Below are positions 49,422-57,771 of a DNA stretch of 64,000 bases, one piece after another. Each line of letters opens with the position of its first letter. Within the stretch, counting starts at the first letter, position 1. This DNA comes from JACQFK01 sp036383955 (GTDB taxonomy: Bacteria > Planctomycetota > MHYJ01 > JACPRB01). The position numbers and the translations under genes were made by a program. The DNA lies in contig DASVNH010000008.1 in assembly GCA_036383955.1 (NCBI GenBank), positions 16,833 to 80,832 of the forward strand. Direction: 5' to 3'. Under the pieces are notes generated by a model. That model did no database searches. It saw nothing but the letters and a program-made list of their open reading frames with translations, and was not told where the DNA came from.

Positions 49422-49678
49422 GCGAGCTCCAGACGCTCCTCATCGTGGTGGCGATCGTGGCGGCGCTGCCGGCGTGGCTGACGGCGTCGATCCTGAAGAA
49501 GCACGCGGCGAAGGCGGGCGAGTCGCCGTCGGACTGGATCCCGCTGAGCGTGCTGCCGTTCGCGCTGAAGCGCTTCGCGCATCCCCAGAAGGCGGCGATC
49601 GTCTTCGGCTACCTGGCCTCGAACCTGCTCTTCACCGCCGCCGTGGTCGCCGTCCTGATCCTGCGCTTCGGCAAGTGA
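49418..49678 (+). CDS. Small two-helix membrane protein downstream of cstA
   Basis: 86 residues from a GTG overlapping the cstA stop. Two hydrophobic segments, TLLIVVAIVAALPAWLTASI and FGYLASNLLFTAAVVAVLIL, flank a soluble loop (KKHAAKAGESPSDWIPL). CstA loci often carry small membrane partners (for example YbdD or YjiX families), but I cannot match this one to them. Likely an accessory of the transporter. Confidence 0.65.
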   Translation: MSELQTLLIVVAIVAALPAWLTASILKKHAAKAGESPSDWIPLSVLPFALKRFAHPQKAAIVFGYLASNLLFTAAVVAVLILRFGK

Positions 49679-49685
49679 GGCGCGC

Positions 49686-50267
49686 TCAAAAGAACTTGGT
49701 GTCGCCGCTGGGGGCGTCGGTGATCCGGAGCGGCTGGATGGAGTGCTTCTTCACGGTCGGATCGTAGACGACCGTCAGCAGGATCCGGGCGGGGCAGCGC
49801 GGGCACTTCGCGCGCTTGTCGTAGAGCGCCTGGCTGACCTTCATCGGCGAGGAGCAGCTCGGGCAGACGCAGGCGAGCGCCGGCGGCGGCGGCGGGCCCA
49901 GGGCGTCGTCCATGCCGCCCTTCGCCTTCCGGGTCGACCGCGAGACGACGCCCCGCGCCTCCGCGATGAACGTGTCGCCCGTCGAATTCGAGTCCTCGAG
50001 GTACATGGGGCAGGCGATCTTGCGGCCCTGATCCTCCGTGAGCGCCAGGATGAACCGGCGCTTGCAGGCCGGGCAGGCGCAGCGCAGCTCGTCCTGCTCC
50101 TCCGGCAGCCGCAGCAGCTGGCCGCAGAGGCAGGACAGCTCGTACAGGACCGGACCCGCGGGAGGAGGAGGAGGCGGCGGCTTCTTGCCGGGAGGCTGCG
50201 CGCCCTTCCCCTTCGCCCGGTTCAGGGCGTCCCTCAGATTCTGGCGGATATCGCGGCGGTTCTTCAT
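49686..50267 (-). CDS. Zinc-ribbon protein, possibly FHA- or RNA-associated, unknown function
   Basis: 193 residues. Charged start MKNRRDIRQNLRDALNRAKG, a Pro-rich linker (GKKPPPPPPPAGP), a first treble-Cys ribbon (LSCLCGQLL and CACPACKRRF), a middle segment ending in KGGMDDALGPPPPPA, and a second ribbon (CVCPSCSSPM and AKCPRCPARI). Paired CxC/CxxC knuckles suggest two zinc ribbons. No enzyme motif is visible. It overlaps the end of cysS by ATGA. Similar Pro-linker zinc-ribbon proteins are common in this phylum. Confidence 0.65.
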   Translation of the reverse strand: MKNRRDIRQNLRDALNRAKGKGAQPPGKKPPPPPPPAGPVLYELSCLCGQLLRLPEEQDELRCACPACKRRFILALTEDQGRKIACPMYLEDSNSTGDTFIAEARGVVSRSTRKAKGGMDDALGPPPPPALACVCPSCSSPMKVSQALYDKRAKCPRCPARILLTVVYDPTVKKHSIQPLRITDAPSGDTKFF

Positions 50268-51688
50268 CCAAGCCGGCGGAACTTCGCCCCGTCCTTCGTG
50301 TCCTCGACCGACCAGCCGAGCGCCTTGATCCGGTCGCGCGCGGCGTCGGCCGCCTTGAAGTCCCTGCGCTGGCGGGCCTCCGCGCGCTCGCGGGCGAGCG
50401 CCACGACCTCCTCCGGCGCCTTCTCCTCGGCGGACCCGCCGAGGACGCCGAAGACGCCGTCGAAGCGCTCCAGCTGGGCGAGCGCCGCGCGGGCCTTCCC
50501 GCCGGCGAGGCCGTCGTCCAGCGCCTTGTTGCCCTCGCGGACGAAGGTGTGGAGCGCGCCGAGGGCGCCGGCGACGTCCAGGTTGTCGTCCATGCGCTCC
50601 TCGAAGTCCTTCGCCGCGCGCTCCAGCGGCAGCGACAGGGCCGTCTCCGGCTTCCCGGAGGCGTCCTCGAGGCGGCGCTTGAATTCGAGCACGCGGCGGA
50701 GCGCGGTCCGGGAGTCGTCGAAGAGCTCCCACGAGAAGTTCACGCGCTCGCTGTAGCGGGTGCGGACGAGGGTGTAGCGGACGTCGGCCGGCGAGTAGCC
50801 CTTGTCGAGGAGGTCCTGGACCAGGACGACGTTGCCGAGCGACTTGGAGATCTTCTGGCCGTTCCACATGAGGTGGCGCGCGTGGATCCAGAAGCGCGCG
50901 AAGGGCTTGCCCGTGACCGCCTCGCTCTGGGCGATCTCGCATTCGTGGTGCGGGAAGATGTTGTCCTCGCCGCCCGTGTGGATGTCGAGCGTCTCCCCCA
51001 GGTACTTCATCGCCATGGCCGAGCACTCGATGTGCCAGCCGGGGAAGCCGCGGCCCCAGGGGGCGTCCCACTGCATGAGATGCTTGTCGTCGGTCTTCCA
51101 GAGGGCGAAGTCGGCCGGATGGCGCTTCTCGGCCTGATGCTCGTGCTGGGTGCGCTCGGAGGCGTTCGTGCGCAGCGTCTCGAGCGTGTTGCCCGAGAGC
51201 TTTCCGTAGCCGGCGAACTTCTGGACGTCGAAGTAGACGTTCCCCTTCACCGCGTACGCGACGCCCTTCGCCAGGAGGACCTTGATCAGCTCGATCATCT
51301 CGGGGACGTGGTCGGTGGCGCGCGTGAACTTCAGCGGCTCGCGCATCCCGAGGGTCCGGCGGTCCGCGAGGAAGCGGTTCATGAAGTGCTCGGCGACCTG
51401 CAGCGCCGTCCAGCCCATCTTGCGGGCGGTGACCAGGATCTTGTCCTCGCCCGCCTCGATGTCGTCCTGGGTGAGATGGCCGACGTCCGTGATGTTGATG
51501 ATCTGCGTGACCTTCCAGCCCTTGTACTCGAACCAGCGGCGCAGCGTGTCGGCGAACGCGAACGTCCGGTAATTCCCGACGTGCTGGTCCCCGTACACCG
51601 TGGGCCCGCAGTTGTACATCCGCACGTGCCCGGCCTCCGCCGGGACGAAGTCCTCGAGCTGATGACTCAGCGTGTTGTAGAGCCTCAT
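50264..51688 (-). CDS. cysS: Cysteinyl-tRNA synthetase
   Basis: 474 residues starting MRLYNTLSHQLEDFVPAEAG. Class I signatures: HVRMYNCGPTVYGDQHVGNY with the HIGH-like HVGN, zinc ligands in NCGPT and the WHIECSAMAM region with HTGGEDNIFPHHECEIAQSE (quoted in part), and KISKSLGN for KMSKS. It charges tRNA-Cys. It overlaps ispF upstream and the zinc-ribbon gene downstream by ATGA. ispF-cysS pairing is common in bacteria. Confidence 0.97.
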   Translation of the reverse strand: MRLYNTLSHQLEDFVPAEAGHVRMYNCGPTVYGDQHVGNYRTFAFADTLRRWFEYKGWKVTQIINITDVGHLTQDDIEAGEDKILVTARKMGWTALQVAEHFMNRFLADRRTLGMREPLKFTRATDHVPEMIELIKVLLAKGVAYAVKGNVYFDVQKFAGYGKLSGNTLETLRTNASERTQHEHQAEKRHPADFALWKTDDKHLMQWDAPWGRGFPGWHIECSAMAMKYLGETLDIHTGGEDNIFPHHECEIAQSEAVTGKPFARFWIHARHLMWNGQKISKSLGNVVLVQDLLDKGYSPADVRYTLVRTRYSERVNFSWELFDDSRTALRRVLEFKRRLEDASGKPETALSLPLERAAKDFEERMDDNLDVAGALGALHTFVREGNKALDDGLAGGKARAALAQLERFDGVFGVLGGSAEEKAPEEVVALARERAEARQRRDFKAADAARDRIKALGWSVEDTKDGAKFRRLG

Positions 51689-52152
51689 CCCTTCTTTTCC
51701 AGCTGGACCACGGCGTGGCACTCGATCGCGTCGCCCGCGCCCACCGGCCCGAGGCCCTCGGCGGTCTTGGCTTTGACGTTGACGGCCGACGTCCCCAGCC
51801 GCGAGGCCAGGCGCGCCCGGATCGCCTCGCGGTGCGGCGCCAGCTTCGGGCGCTCCGCGATCACCGTCACGTCGAGGTTCACGACGCGCCAGGAGGCCCC
51901 GACGTCCTTCATCACGTCGGCCAGCAGGACGTCGCTCGACGCGTCCTTCCAGCGCGGGTCGGTGTCGGGAAAGCGGCCGCCGATGTCGCCCAGGCCGGCC
52001 GCCCCGAGCAGGGCGTCGATCACCGCGTGCAGGAGGACGTCGCCGTCCGAGTGGCCCAAGGGGCCGCACGGATGCTCGATCTCGAGGCCGCCGAGGACGA
52101 AGCGGCGTCCGGGAACGAGGCGATGGACGTCCCAGCCGTGGCCGACGGGCAT
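51685..52152 (-). CDS. ispF: 2-C-methyl-D-erythritol 2,4-cyclodiphosphate synthase
   Basis: 155 residues, the usual length. Motifs: VGHGWDVHRLVPGRRFVLGG with the metal Asp and His (DVH), HSDGDVLLHAVIDALLGAAG, LGDIGGRFPDTDPRWKDASS and KAKTAEGLGPVGAGDAIECH. It forms the cyclic diphosphate of the MEP isoprenoid route. The ATG overlaps the start of cysS at its own stop (ATGA). TATAGT lies 8 nt before its ATG, so ispF is likely leaderless. Confidence 0.96.
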   Translation of the reverse strand: MPVGHGWDVHRLVPGRRFVLGGLEIEHPCGPLGHSDGDVLLHAVIDALLGAAGLGDIGGRFPDTDPRWKDASSDVLLADVMKDVGASWRVVNLDVTVIAERPKLAPHREAIRARLASRLGTSAVNVKAKTAEGLGPVGAGDAIECHAVVQLEKKG

Positions 52153-52160
52153 AGGCGGAC

Positions 52161-52166
52161 ACTATA
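52161..52166 (-). promoter_or_regulatory. Candidate -10 box (TATAGT), leaderless ispF
   Basis: TATAGT lies 8 nt before the ispF ATG on the minus strand, between ispF and the kinase gene stop. Confidence 0.45.
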
Positions 52167-52175
52167 GCACGGGAA

Positions 52176-53585
52176 TCAGCGCGCGGCGACGGCGGAGCCG
52201 ACGAGCAGGATCCCGGCGACGAGGCCGAGGGCGAGGAGGGGCAGGTAGACGAAGAGCCAGAGGAAGACGCGGAGGGCGACGGTGCCCTCGGGCTCCTGGC
52301 CGGTCCGCTCCTTGGCCTTGGCGGCCTCGCCGAGGAAGTGCCAGTTCAGGATGGCGCCGGGCACCCAGAAGAGGAAGTAGGCCAGGAGCGTGAAGATCGC
52401 GGGGGCCGTGAGCGAGGCGGGCGGCTCGAGCCGCGCCTGGCGGGCGTCGCGGAGGCGGCGGACTTCCTCGTCCGCCCAGGCGCCGCAGTGGCGGCACTTC
52501 TTCGCCTCGACGCGCATCTCGCCGCCGCACTTGGGGCAGTATTTCCGCGCGCGGGGCGACGCCGCGTCGCCGTCGAGGAAGAGGATCGGGGGCGGCGGCT
52601 CTCCGGGCGCCACCGTCGCGGTGGTCGCGTAGCGCGAGGCGTCGTCGTAGAAGAGCACTTCCAGGCGCACGGCACAGCGCCGGCAGTCGAAGCGCTCCCC
52701 CGCCCAGCCGCCGGGGATGGACTGGGCGGCGCGGCACTCGGGGCATTCGGCGCGGTACTCGCCGGGGGCGAGCGCGGGGCGCCAGATCCGGCGGTACTCG
52801 GCCAGCGCGGCGTCTGCGTCGGGATAGCGGGCTTCCGGCTTCTCCTCGAGGCAGCGGAAAAGGAAGTCGTCCCACTTCGCGCCGAGCGCGCGGAACTTCA
52901 GGCTCACCGGCTTGATCACGAAGGGCTGCTCGCCCGTGATCAGGCGGTACAGCAGCTTGCCGAAGGAGAAGACGTCGGCCGGACGTCCCAGGCCGCCGCC
53001 GGGGGCGTCGAGCCGGAACCGCTCCGGCGCGGAGTAGAGCGGCGACGCGACGCCCGCGTCGGAGGCGTCCTTTTCGGTGGCGGACAGGGCGATGTCGGCG
53101 GCCTCGTCGACGGCCGCGCCGAAGCCGACGTCGATGAGCCGGACGCGGCGGTCGGCGGTGACGAGGACGTTGAGCGGCGAGAGGTCGCCGTGGACGAAGT
53201 CGTTGCGGTGGACGGCGGCGACGGCCTGCAGGATCCGCTCGCCGACGGCGAGGCGCTCGTCGAGGGAGAGCGACGGGTTGGCGAGGAGATCCTCGAGGGG
53301 GACGCCGTCGATGAGCTCCATGCGGATGTAGGGCGGCTCGGCGTCGAGGTCGATGTGCTCGATGCGGGGGAACCAGCGGCCGTCTTCGCCGGGGAGGCGG
53401 CCGAGGGCATGCTGGGCGAAGGCTTCGCGCTTGAGCTGGGCGCGCGGACGTCCCGGGCCGAAGACCTTGAGGGCGACGGGGCGGCCCTGGAACTCGGCCC
53501 GCCAGACGGCGCCGTAGCGTCCTTCGCCGAGCTTCTCCTGAAGCCGGTGTCCGTGAAGAAGATCGCCGATGGCCGTCTGGCTCAT
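52176..53585 (-). CDS. Atypical Ser/Thr kinase-like protein with zinc ribbons and two C-terminal membrane helices
   Basis: 469 residues from the ATG at 53585 (GGAG 5 nt upstream). The kinase domain has LGEGRYGAVWRAEFQGRPVA with VALKVF, then HGDLSPLNVLVT in place of HRDLxxxN, and LIDVGFGAAV in place of DFG. The catalytic Asp, Asn and metal Asp remain, but the RD arginine is absent. After about residue 270 come Cys pairs (CPECRAAQS, CRRCAVRL) and a second ribbon (YCPKCGGEM, CRHCGAWAD), then two membrane helices (AIFTLLAYFLFWVPGAIL and LWLFVYLPLLALGLVAGIL). Activity is possible but altered. Confidence 0.8.
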   Translation of the reverse strand: MSQTAIGDLLHGHRLQEKLGEGRYGAVWRAEFQGRPVALKVFGPGRPRAQLKREAFAQHALGRLPGEDGRWFPRIEHIDLDAEPPYIRMELIDGVPLEDLLANPSLSLDERLAVGERILQAVAAVHRNDFVHGDLSPLNVLVTADRRVRLIDVGFGAAVDEAADIALSATEKDASDAGVASPLYSAPERFRLDAPGGGLGRPADVFSFGKLLYRLITGEQPFVIKPVSLKFRALGAKWDDFLFRCLEEKPEARYPDADAALAEYRRIWRPALAPGEYRAECPECRAAQSIPGGWAGERFDCRRCAVRLEVLFYDDASRYATTATVAPGEPPPPILFLDGDAASPRARKYCPKCGGEMRVEAKKCRHCGAWADEEVRRLRDARQARLEPPASLTAPAIFTLLAYFLFWVPGAILNWHFLGEAAKAKERTGQEPEGTVALRVFLWLFVYLPLLALGLVAGILLVGSAVAAR

Positions 53586-53606
53586 GAACACTCCGCGAGC
53601 GCCCTC

Positions 53607-53612
53607 ATTATA
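53607..53612 (-). promoter_or_regulatory. Extended -10 promoter (TGTTATAAT)
   Basis: On the minus strand TGTTATAAT lies about 21 nt upstream of the kinase ATG at 53585. TATAAT is a full consensus -10 with a TG extension. No -35 is seen. Confidence 0.55.
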
Positions 53613-53651
53613 ACATAGGACGCGCGCGGAGCGGGCCGTGTTACCCGCAAG

Positions 53652-54935
53652 TTAAGCGTCGGCGAGGGCGGGGATCTCGACCGTGAAGCGGGTGCCTTGA
53701 TCGGGGACGCTCGCGACTTCGATCGTCCCGCCGTGGGCCTCGACGAAGGACTTGCAGATGGCCAGGCCCAGGCCCGCGCCGCCGGTGTCGCGCGAGCGCG
53801 CCTGGTCCAGCCGGTAGAAGCGCCGGAAGAGCCGGGGCAGGTGCTCGGGCGGGATGCCGATTCCCGTGTCCCGCACGTGGACGCGCACCTTGCCGTCGAT
53901 GGGCTCGACGGACATCACGACCTGCCCGCGGTCCTTGTTGTACTTCACCGCGTTCTGCACGAGGTTCATGAACACGCGCCGGAGGGCGACGGGGTCGGCG
54001 GCGACCTGGGCGTCGCCCCCCTCGCGCCGGATCTCGATCCCCCGCTCGTCCGCCACCGGCTGCCAGGTCTCGCGGGTGTCCTCGAGGATCGGCAGCAGCC
54101 GCACGCGCTCCTTTTGCAGGGCGTAGCGCCGCATGTCCAGCTTCGCCAGCGTGAACAGGTCGTTGACGATGCGGTTCATCCGCGAGACCTCCTCCGCCAC
54201 GCTGGTCAGGGTCGCGGCGAAGTCCTCCGCGGAGCGGGACGTCTGGAACGACATCTCGATCTCGGTGCGCAGCGTGGCCAGCGGGGTCCGCAGCTCGTGC
54301 GCGGCGTCGGCCGCGAAGCTCTGGAGGTCCTGGATGGCCCCGTCCAGACGGTCAAGCATCTCGTTGCACGTGCGGGCGAGCGCCCGGAACTCGCCGGCGA
54401 GCGCGCCCTCCGGGACCCGCTCGGACACGTTGGCGCGGCTGATCCGTTCCGCCTGCCGGCGGATCGTCTCGAGCGGGGCGAGCGTCCGCCGGACGGCGAG
54501 GTAGCCGAGGGCGCCGGCCACGAGCAGCGTCAGGGGGAGGAAGACGGCGAAGTAGGTCCGCATCTGCGCGATCGTCCGGTCGTAGGGGAGCCGCGACGCG
54601 GAGAGGAGGAACTCGAGCCCGCCGGCCCGCTCCGCCACCGTCCGGCGCTCCGCGGCGGACGCGTCGAACGCCGCCGAGCGGAAGAGGACCTCGCCGCCGG
54701 CGCCCCGCACCTCCCCCAGATCGCCGCTCGCGGCCAGGAAATCCTCCATCTCGCGGCGGAGGTCGTCCTTCCCCCAGCGCTCCTGGAAGAGGCGGAGCCG
54801 CGTGCGCGCCTCGCGCTCCAGCGCGCGCTCCTGGCTCTCGCGCGTCCAGAGGTCGAGGCTGACGGCCAGGGCGGCCAGCGTCAGGCCGGAGACGGCGACG
54901 GAGACGGAGGTCAGCGCGGCGCTGGCGCTTCTCAT
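53652..54935 (-). CDS. Sensor histidine kinase
   Basis: 427 residues. Two membrane helices (SVSVAVSGLTLAALAVSLDL and YFAVFLPLTLLVAGALGYLA) enclose an extracytoplasmic domain of about 110 residues. HAMP follows (RRTLAPLETIRRQAERISRA), then the H-box FAADAAHELRTPLATLRTEI, N-box NLVQNAVKYNKDRG, G1 VRDTGIGIPPEHLPRLF, F-box and G2 GGAGLGLAICKSFVEAHGG. The layout is that of OmpR-paired kinases. It overlaps the response regulator by ATGA. Confidence 0.95.
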   Translation of the reverse strand: MRSASAALTSVSVAVSGLTLAALAVSLDLWTRESQERALEREARTRLRLFQERWGKDDLRREMEDFLAASGDLGEVRGAGGEVLFRSAAFDASAAERRTVAERAGGLEFLLSASRLPYDRTIAQMRTYFAVFLPLTLLVAGALGYLAVRRTLAPLETIRRQAERISRANVSERVPEGALAGEFRALARTCNEMLDRLDGAIQDLQSFAADAAHELRTPLATLRTEIEMSFQTSRSAEDFAATLTSVAEEVSRMNRIVNDLFTLAKLDMRRYALQKERVRLLPILEDTRETWQPVADERGIEIRREGGDAQVAADPVALRRVFMNLVQNAVKYNKDRGQVVMSVEPIDGKVRVHVRDTGIGIPPEHLPRLFRRFYRLDQARSRDTGGAGLGLAICKSFVEAHGGTIEVASVPDQGTRFTVEIPALADA

Positions 54936-55606
54936 CCCTCTTCCCGCAGGACGTAGCCCACGCCCCAGACGGTGTGGAGCAGCCGCGCCTCGCCCTCGGC
55001 CTCGAGCTTCTTGCGCAGGGTGTTCACGAAGACGTCGACGATGTTGGACTGCCATTCGAAGTCGTAGTCCCAGACATGCTCCGCGATGGCCGTGCGCGTG
55101 AGCGGCCTGCGGGGGTTCCGCAGGAAGTACTCGAGCAGGGCGAACTCCTTCGGGGTGAGCTCGACCTCCCGCGCGCCGCGGAGCGTCATCCGGTCCAGGA
55201 GGTTCATCGTCAGGTCGGCGAACGAGAGGAGCGAGGCGGGCTGCCCCCGGCCGCGGCGCAGGACGGCCCGGACCCGCGCGCGGAACTCCTCGAGCTTGAA
55301 CGGCTTCGTCAGGTAGTCGTCCGCCCCTTCGTCCAGCCCGCGCACCTTGTCCGCCGTGCTGTCGCGCGCCGTCAGGACCAGGACGGGCGTCGACTTCTTC
55401 CGGCGCCGCAGCTCGCGGAGGACGTCGATCCCGTCCCGCCGCGGCAGCCGGAGGTCGAGCACGATGGCGTCGTACTCCTCCCGCAGCGCCAGCGCCGCGC
55501 CTTCCTCGCCGTCGTGCGAGAGATCCACCGCGTGGCCGTCCTCGCGCAGGGCCCGCTTGATGAACCCCGCCAGCTTCTTCTCATCCTCGACGACCAGGAT
55601 CCGCAT
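54932..55606 (-). CDS. OmpR-family response regulator
   Basis: 224 residues. The receiver domain has acidic pair VVEDEKKLAGF, phospho-acceptor Asp in IVLDLRLPRRDG, VLVLTARDS with the conserved Thr, and DDYLTKPFKLEEF with the Lys. The winged-helix DNA-binding domain ends with EFALLEYFLRNPRRPLTRTA and VDVFVNTLRKKLEAEG, VWGVGYVL. GGAGG lies only 1 nt before the ATG, but TAGCAT lies 8 nt before it. Together with the kinase it probably controls the divergent envelope genes at 55721-57696. Confidence 0.95.
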   Translation of the reverse strand: MRILVVEDEKKLAGFIKRALREDGHAVDLSHDGEEGAALALREEYDAIVLDLRLPRRDGIDVLRELRRRKKSTPVLVLTARDSTADKVRGLDEGADDYLTKPFKLEEFRARVRAVLRRGRGQPASLLSFADLTMNLLDRMTLRGAREVELTPKEFALLEYFLRNPRRPLTRTAIAEHVWDYDFEWQSNIVDVFVNTLRKKLEAEGEARLLHTVWGVGYVLREEG

Positions 55607-55614
55607 GCCTCCAT

Positions 55615-55620
55615 ATGCTA
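55615..55620 (-). promoter_or_regulatory. Candidate -10 box (TAGCAT), leaderless two-component operon
   Basis: TAGCAT lies 8 nt before the response regulator ATG on the minus strand. Confidence 0.35.
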
Positions 55621-55720
55621 TCCGAGCCGTGAAGCCGGGATGAAGGAGAGATGAGGAATAGTTCATGACCGCGCCCCGGGGCTTGGTGCGCCGCCCCCGC
55701 GGCGATAGGATGGAGCGGTC

Positions 55721-56974
55721 ATGGTCGACGTCCGCCGCGCCTACCGCCGCTGGACGCTCCGGCGTCTCATCGTGCTGGTCCCCGCGCTGGGCGCCGCCCT
55801 CGCCTGCGGGGCGATCGGGACCGACCTCCCCTCCTGGGCCCGGGTGATCTCCGCGTCCGTCTCCGGCGCGGCCTCCGCGCTCCTCGCGTATCTCCTCGCG
55901 CTGACCGCCGTCTGCGCGTGGACCCGGAGCGCCCGCGTCCGCCGCGGAGAGCTCGCGTCGTACCGCGGCCTCGCCCTGCTCTGCCTGGCGGCCGTCGCGC
56001 CGCTCCTGGCGGTCCCCGCCCTGTTCCGCGAGGCGCCGGTCCGGCCTCCCCAGCCGCCGATCGCCCGGCTCCGGCCCCCACCCGCGCGGGCGCCCTTCGA
56101 GCTGCCGAGCGCCGGGATCCCGATCGCGCCGCGGCCGGCGGAGGTCGTCGACGTCCCTTCGCGCCTGGAGGCGGTGGAGGACGTCGACCTCCCCGCGCCG
56201 CCCTTTCCCCTCGAACCCCTCGCACCGACGACCGCGTTCGAGCCGGGGCAGGAGTCGGAGTTTCCGGGGCTGGACGCGACGGCCCCGGCGCCGCCCGCGG
56301 AGCCTCCGGCGGTGGAGCGCCTGGGCCTGCCGCGGGAGACGGGGCGGGAGGGCACGCCGCTTCCGCTGATCCAGCTGAGCGTGTTCCTGCCCGACCTGGA
56401 CGGCTACGGCCGCGGCGGCGCGCTGGAGCTGCGGTCCGAGGTCGCGCTGGACGCCTCCTCGGCGCTGCGCGCCGGCTATTTCGTCGCGCTCTTCGCGCGG
56501 GGGGAATCGTTTCCGGAGGGCGAGCCGGAGCTGGCCTGGCAGCGGATGACGCTGGAGTACCAGGTCCGGCTCATGGGCCGGACGCGCCACGCGCCGTTCG
56601 ACCTCTTGGTGAACGCGGGCTTCAGCGTAGACGCGTTCCAGGCGCATGACGCGCCGGAGCCGATCGCCGAGGAGGCGCGGCTGTCGCCGCATGTGGGCGT
56701 CGACGTCGGCCGCTGGGAAGGCGGCAGCTGGGGCGTGCTGCTGCGCGCGCGGCACTCGTTCCCCTTCAACGCGACGGGCGCGTCGATCGGGGTGACGGAC
56801 GTCGCGTTCCACGTGCGGGCGGACCTGACGGAAGGCGTTTCGCTGCAGGCGGGCTGGCGGCACATTCTCGTCGCGCTCGAGGCCCATGAGGACCTCTTCG
56901 GAGCCGGACGCTCGGTGCCGGAGCTCGAGGCGGCGATGTCCGGCCCGCAGGTCAGCCTCGAGTTCCGCTTCTGA
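55721..56974 (+). CDS. Membrane protein with Pro-rich linker and beta-strand C-terminus
   Basis: 417 residues. Three hydrophobic segments are present: RLIVLVPALGAALACGAIGT, VISASVSGAASALLAYLLAL and GLALLCLAAVAPLLAVPALF. A long Pro-rich linker runs from about residue 110 to 215. The C-terminal 200 residues form alternating strands (GGALELRSEVALDASSALRA, MTLEYQVRLMGRTRHAPFDL, GVLLRARHSFPFNATGASIG, HVRADLTEGVSLQAGWRHI), ending in SLEFRF, with the terminal Phe typical of outer-membrane barrels. An inner-membrane anchor joined to a barrel-like domain is odd. It is divergent from the two-component operon. Confidence 0.6.
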   Translation: MVDVRRAYRRWTLRRLIVLVPALGAALACGAIGTDLPSWARVISASVSGAASALLAYLLALTAVCAWTRSARVRRGELASYRGLALLCLAAVAPLLAVPALFREAPVRPPQPPIARLRPPPARAPFELPSAGIPIAPRPAEVVDVPSRLEAVEDVDLPAPPFPLEPLAPTTAFEPGQESEFPGLDATAPAPPAEPPAVERLGLPRETGREGTPLPLIQLSVFLPDLDGYGRGGALELRSEVALDASSALRAGYFVALFARGESFPEGEPELAWQRMTLEYQVRLMGRTRHAPFDLLVNAGFSVDAFQAHDAPEPIAEEARLSPHVGVDVGRWEGGSWGVLLRARHSFPFNATGASIGVTDVAFHVRADLTEGVSLQAGWRHILVALEAHEDLFGAGRSVPELEAAMSGPQVSLEFRF

Positions 56975-57069
56975 AGATCTCCTCATCCCCGATTCAGACC
57001 TTCCTTAACTCCCTTCCCTAGCCTCTCCTTGTGAGCGGCACGTCGCCGCTTCCAAACACGGGAGGGACT

Positions 57070-57696
57070 ATGGGAACCATCGCCCTGGCGCTACTTCTGG
57101 ATCTGCCCACGACGCTCCGCGCCGAAGAGGAGAACTGGCGGGCCGGCGCGCGGCTGAACATCTGGTCGGCGTTCGGCGTGCCGGCCAACGACATCATCGG
57201 CGGCAGCCTCTACGCCTCGCGCCGTCTCGAGGACGTGATCGACGAAACGTGGTGGGCGACGGCGGAAATCTACGCGGGATCGTTCGACTTCGAGAATCCG
57301 GGCGACGAGGTGCTGGGGACGTCGGGAACCCCGACGGCCGACGCCAAGATCGCGATGCAATCGCTCACGCTGTCGCTCGAGTGGCACCCGCTGGCGCGAG
57401 ACTCCATCGTGGACCTCTACGTGGGCGCGGGATTCGGGGTCGTCTTCCTCGGCGACGGAGACGCGGAGCACCCCGGCGCGGTCGACGTGGACGTCGACGG
57501 CCACCCCGGCGTCGAATTCCACCTGAGCGTGGGCGTCGCGGTCCGGATTTTCAAGTCGGTGTACGCGACCGCCGATCTCCGCGTGATGGAGGTGATCGCG
57601 AAGATGGACGTCGAAGACCGGATCAGCGGCCTGAGCGATTCGCTCGACAGCTGGGAGGCGGCGGGCTTCAGCCTGGGCCTGGAGCTGCGGTTCTAG
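57070..57696 (+). CDS. Small outer-membrane beta-barrel protein
   Basis: 208 residues from the ATG at 57070 (GGAGG 4 nt upstream), signal MGTIALALLLDLPTTLRAEE. Strands: WRAGARLNIWSAFGVPAND, TWWATAEIYAGSFDFENPG, MQSLTLSLEWHPLARDSIVD, LYVGAGFGVVFLG, VEFHLSVGVAVRIFKSVYAT, ending in GFSLGLELRF with terminal Phe. It fits an eight-stranded OmpA- or OmpW-like barrel. It is in tandem with the Pro-linker membrane protein. The stop TAG lies in the outer arm of a palindromic repeat. Confidence 0.75.
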   Translation: MGTIALALLLDLPTTLRAEEENWRAGARLNIWSAFGVPANDIIGGSLYASRRLEDVIDETWWATAEIYAGSFDFENPGDEVLGTSGTPTADAKIAMQSLTLSLEWHPLARDSIVDLYVGAGFGVVFLGDGDAEHPGAVDVDVDGHPGVEFHLSVGVAVRIFKSVYATADLRVMEVIAKMDVEDRISGLSDSLDSWEAAGFSLGLELRF

Positions 57697-57771
57697 TGGT
57701 GAGTCAACTTTGATTCCGTGGGTTGCGCCCGAAGGGGGCAACCTACGGAATCAAGTTAGTCGAACCACTAG
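57694..57771. repeat. Palindromic element, family GTGGTGAG...GTCGAACC, copy 2
   Basis: Outer ends CTAGTGGT and ACCACTAG, then arms TTGATTCCGTGGGTTGC and GCAACCTACGGAATCAA, around a short GCCCGAAGG loop. The left end is the TAG stop of the beta-barrel gene and the right end is the complement of the TAG stop of the convergent gene at 57768. Shared with copy 1 (32030-32101): GTGGTGAG, GATTCC, GGAATCAAG, GTCGAACC. Confidence 0.88.

Noticed and set aside
48140..49678. Long plus-strand frame overlapping cstA
   Set aside because: Only its last 86 codons (from GTG 49418) give a plausible membrane protein; the rest is the cstA sequence read out of frame.
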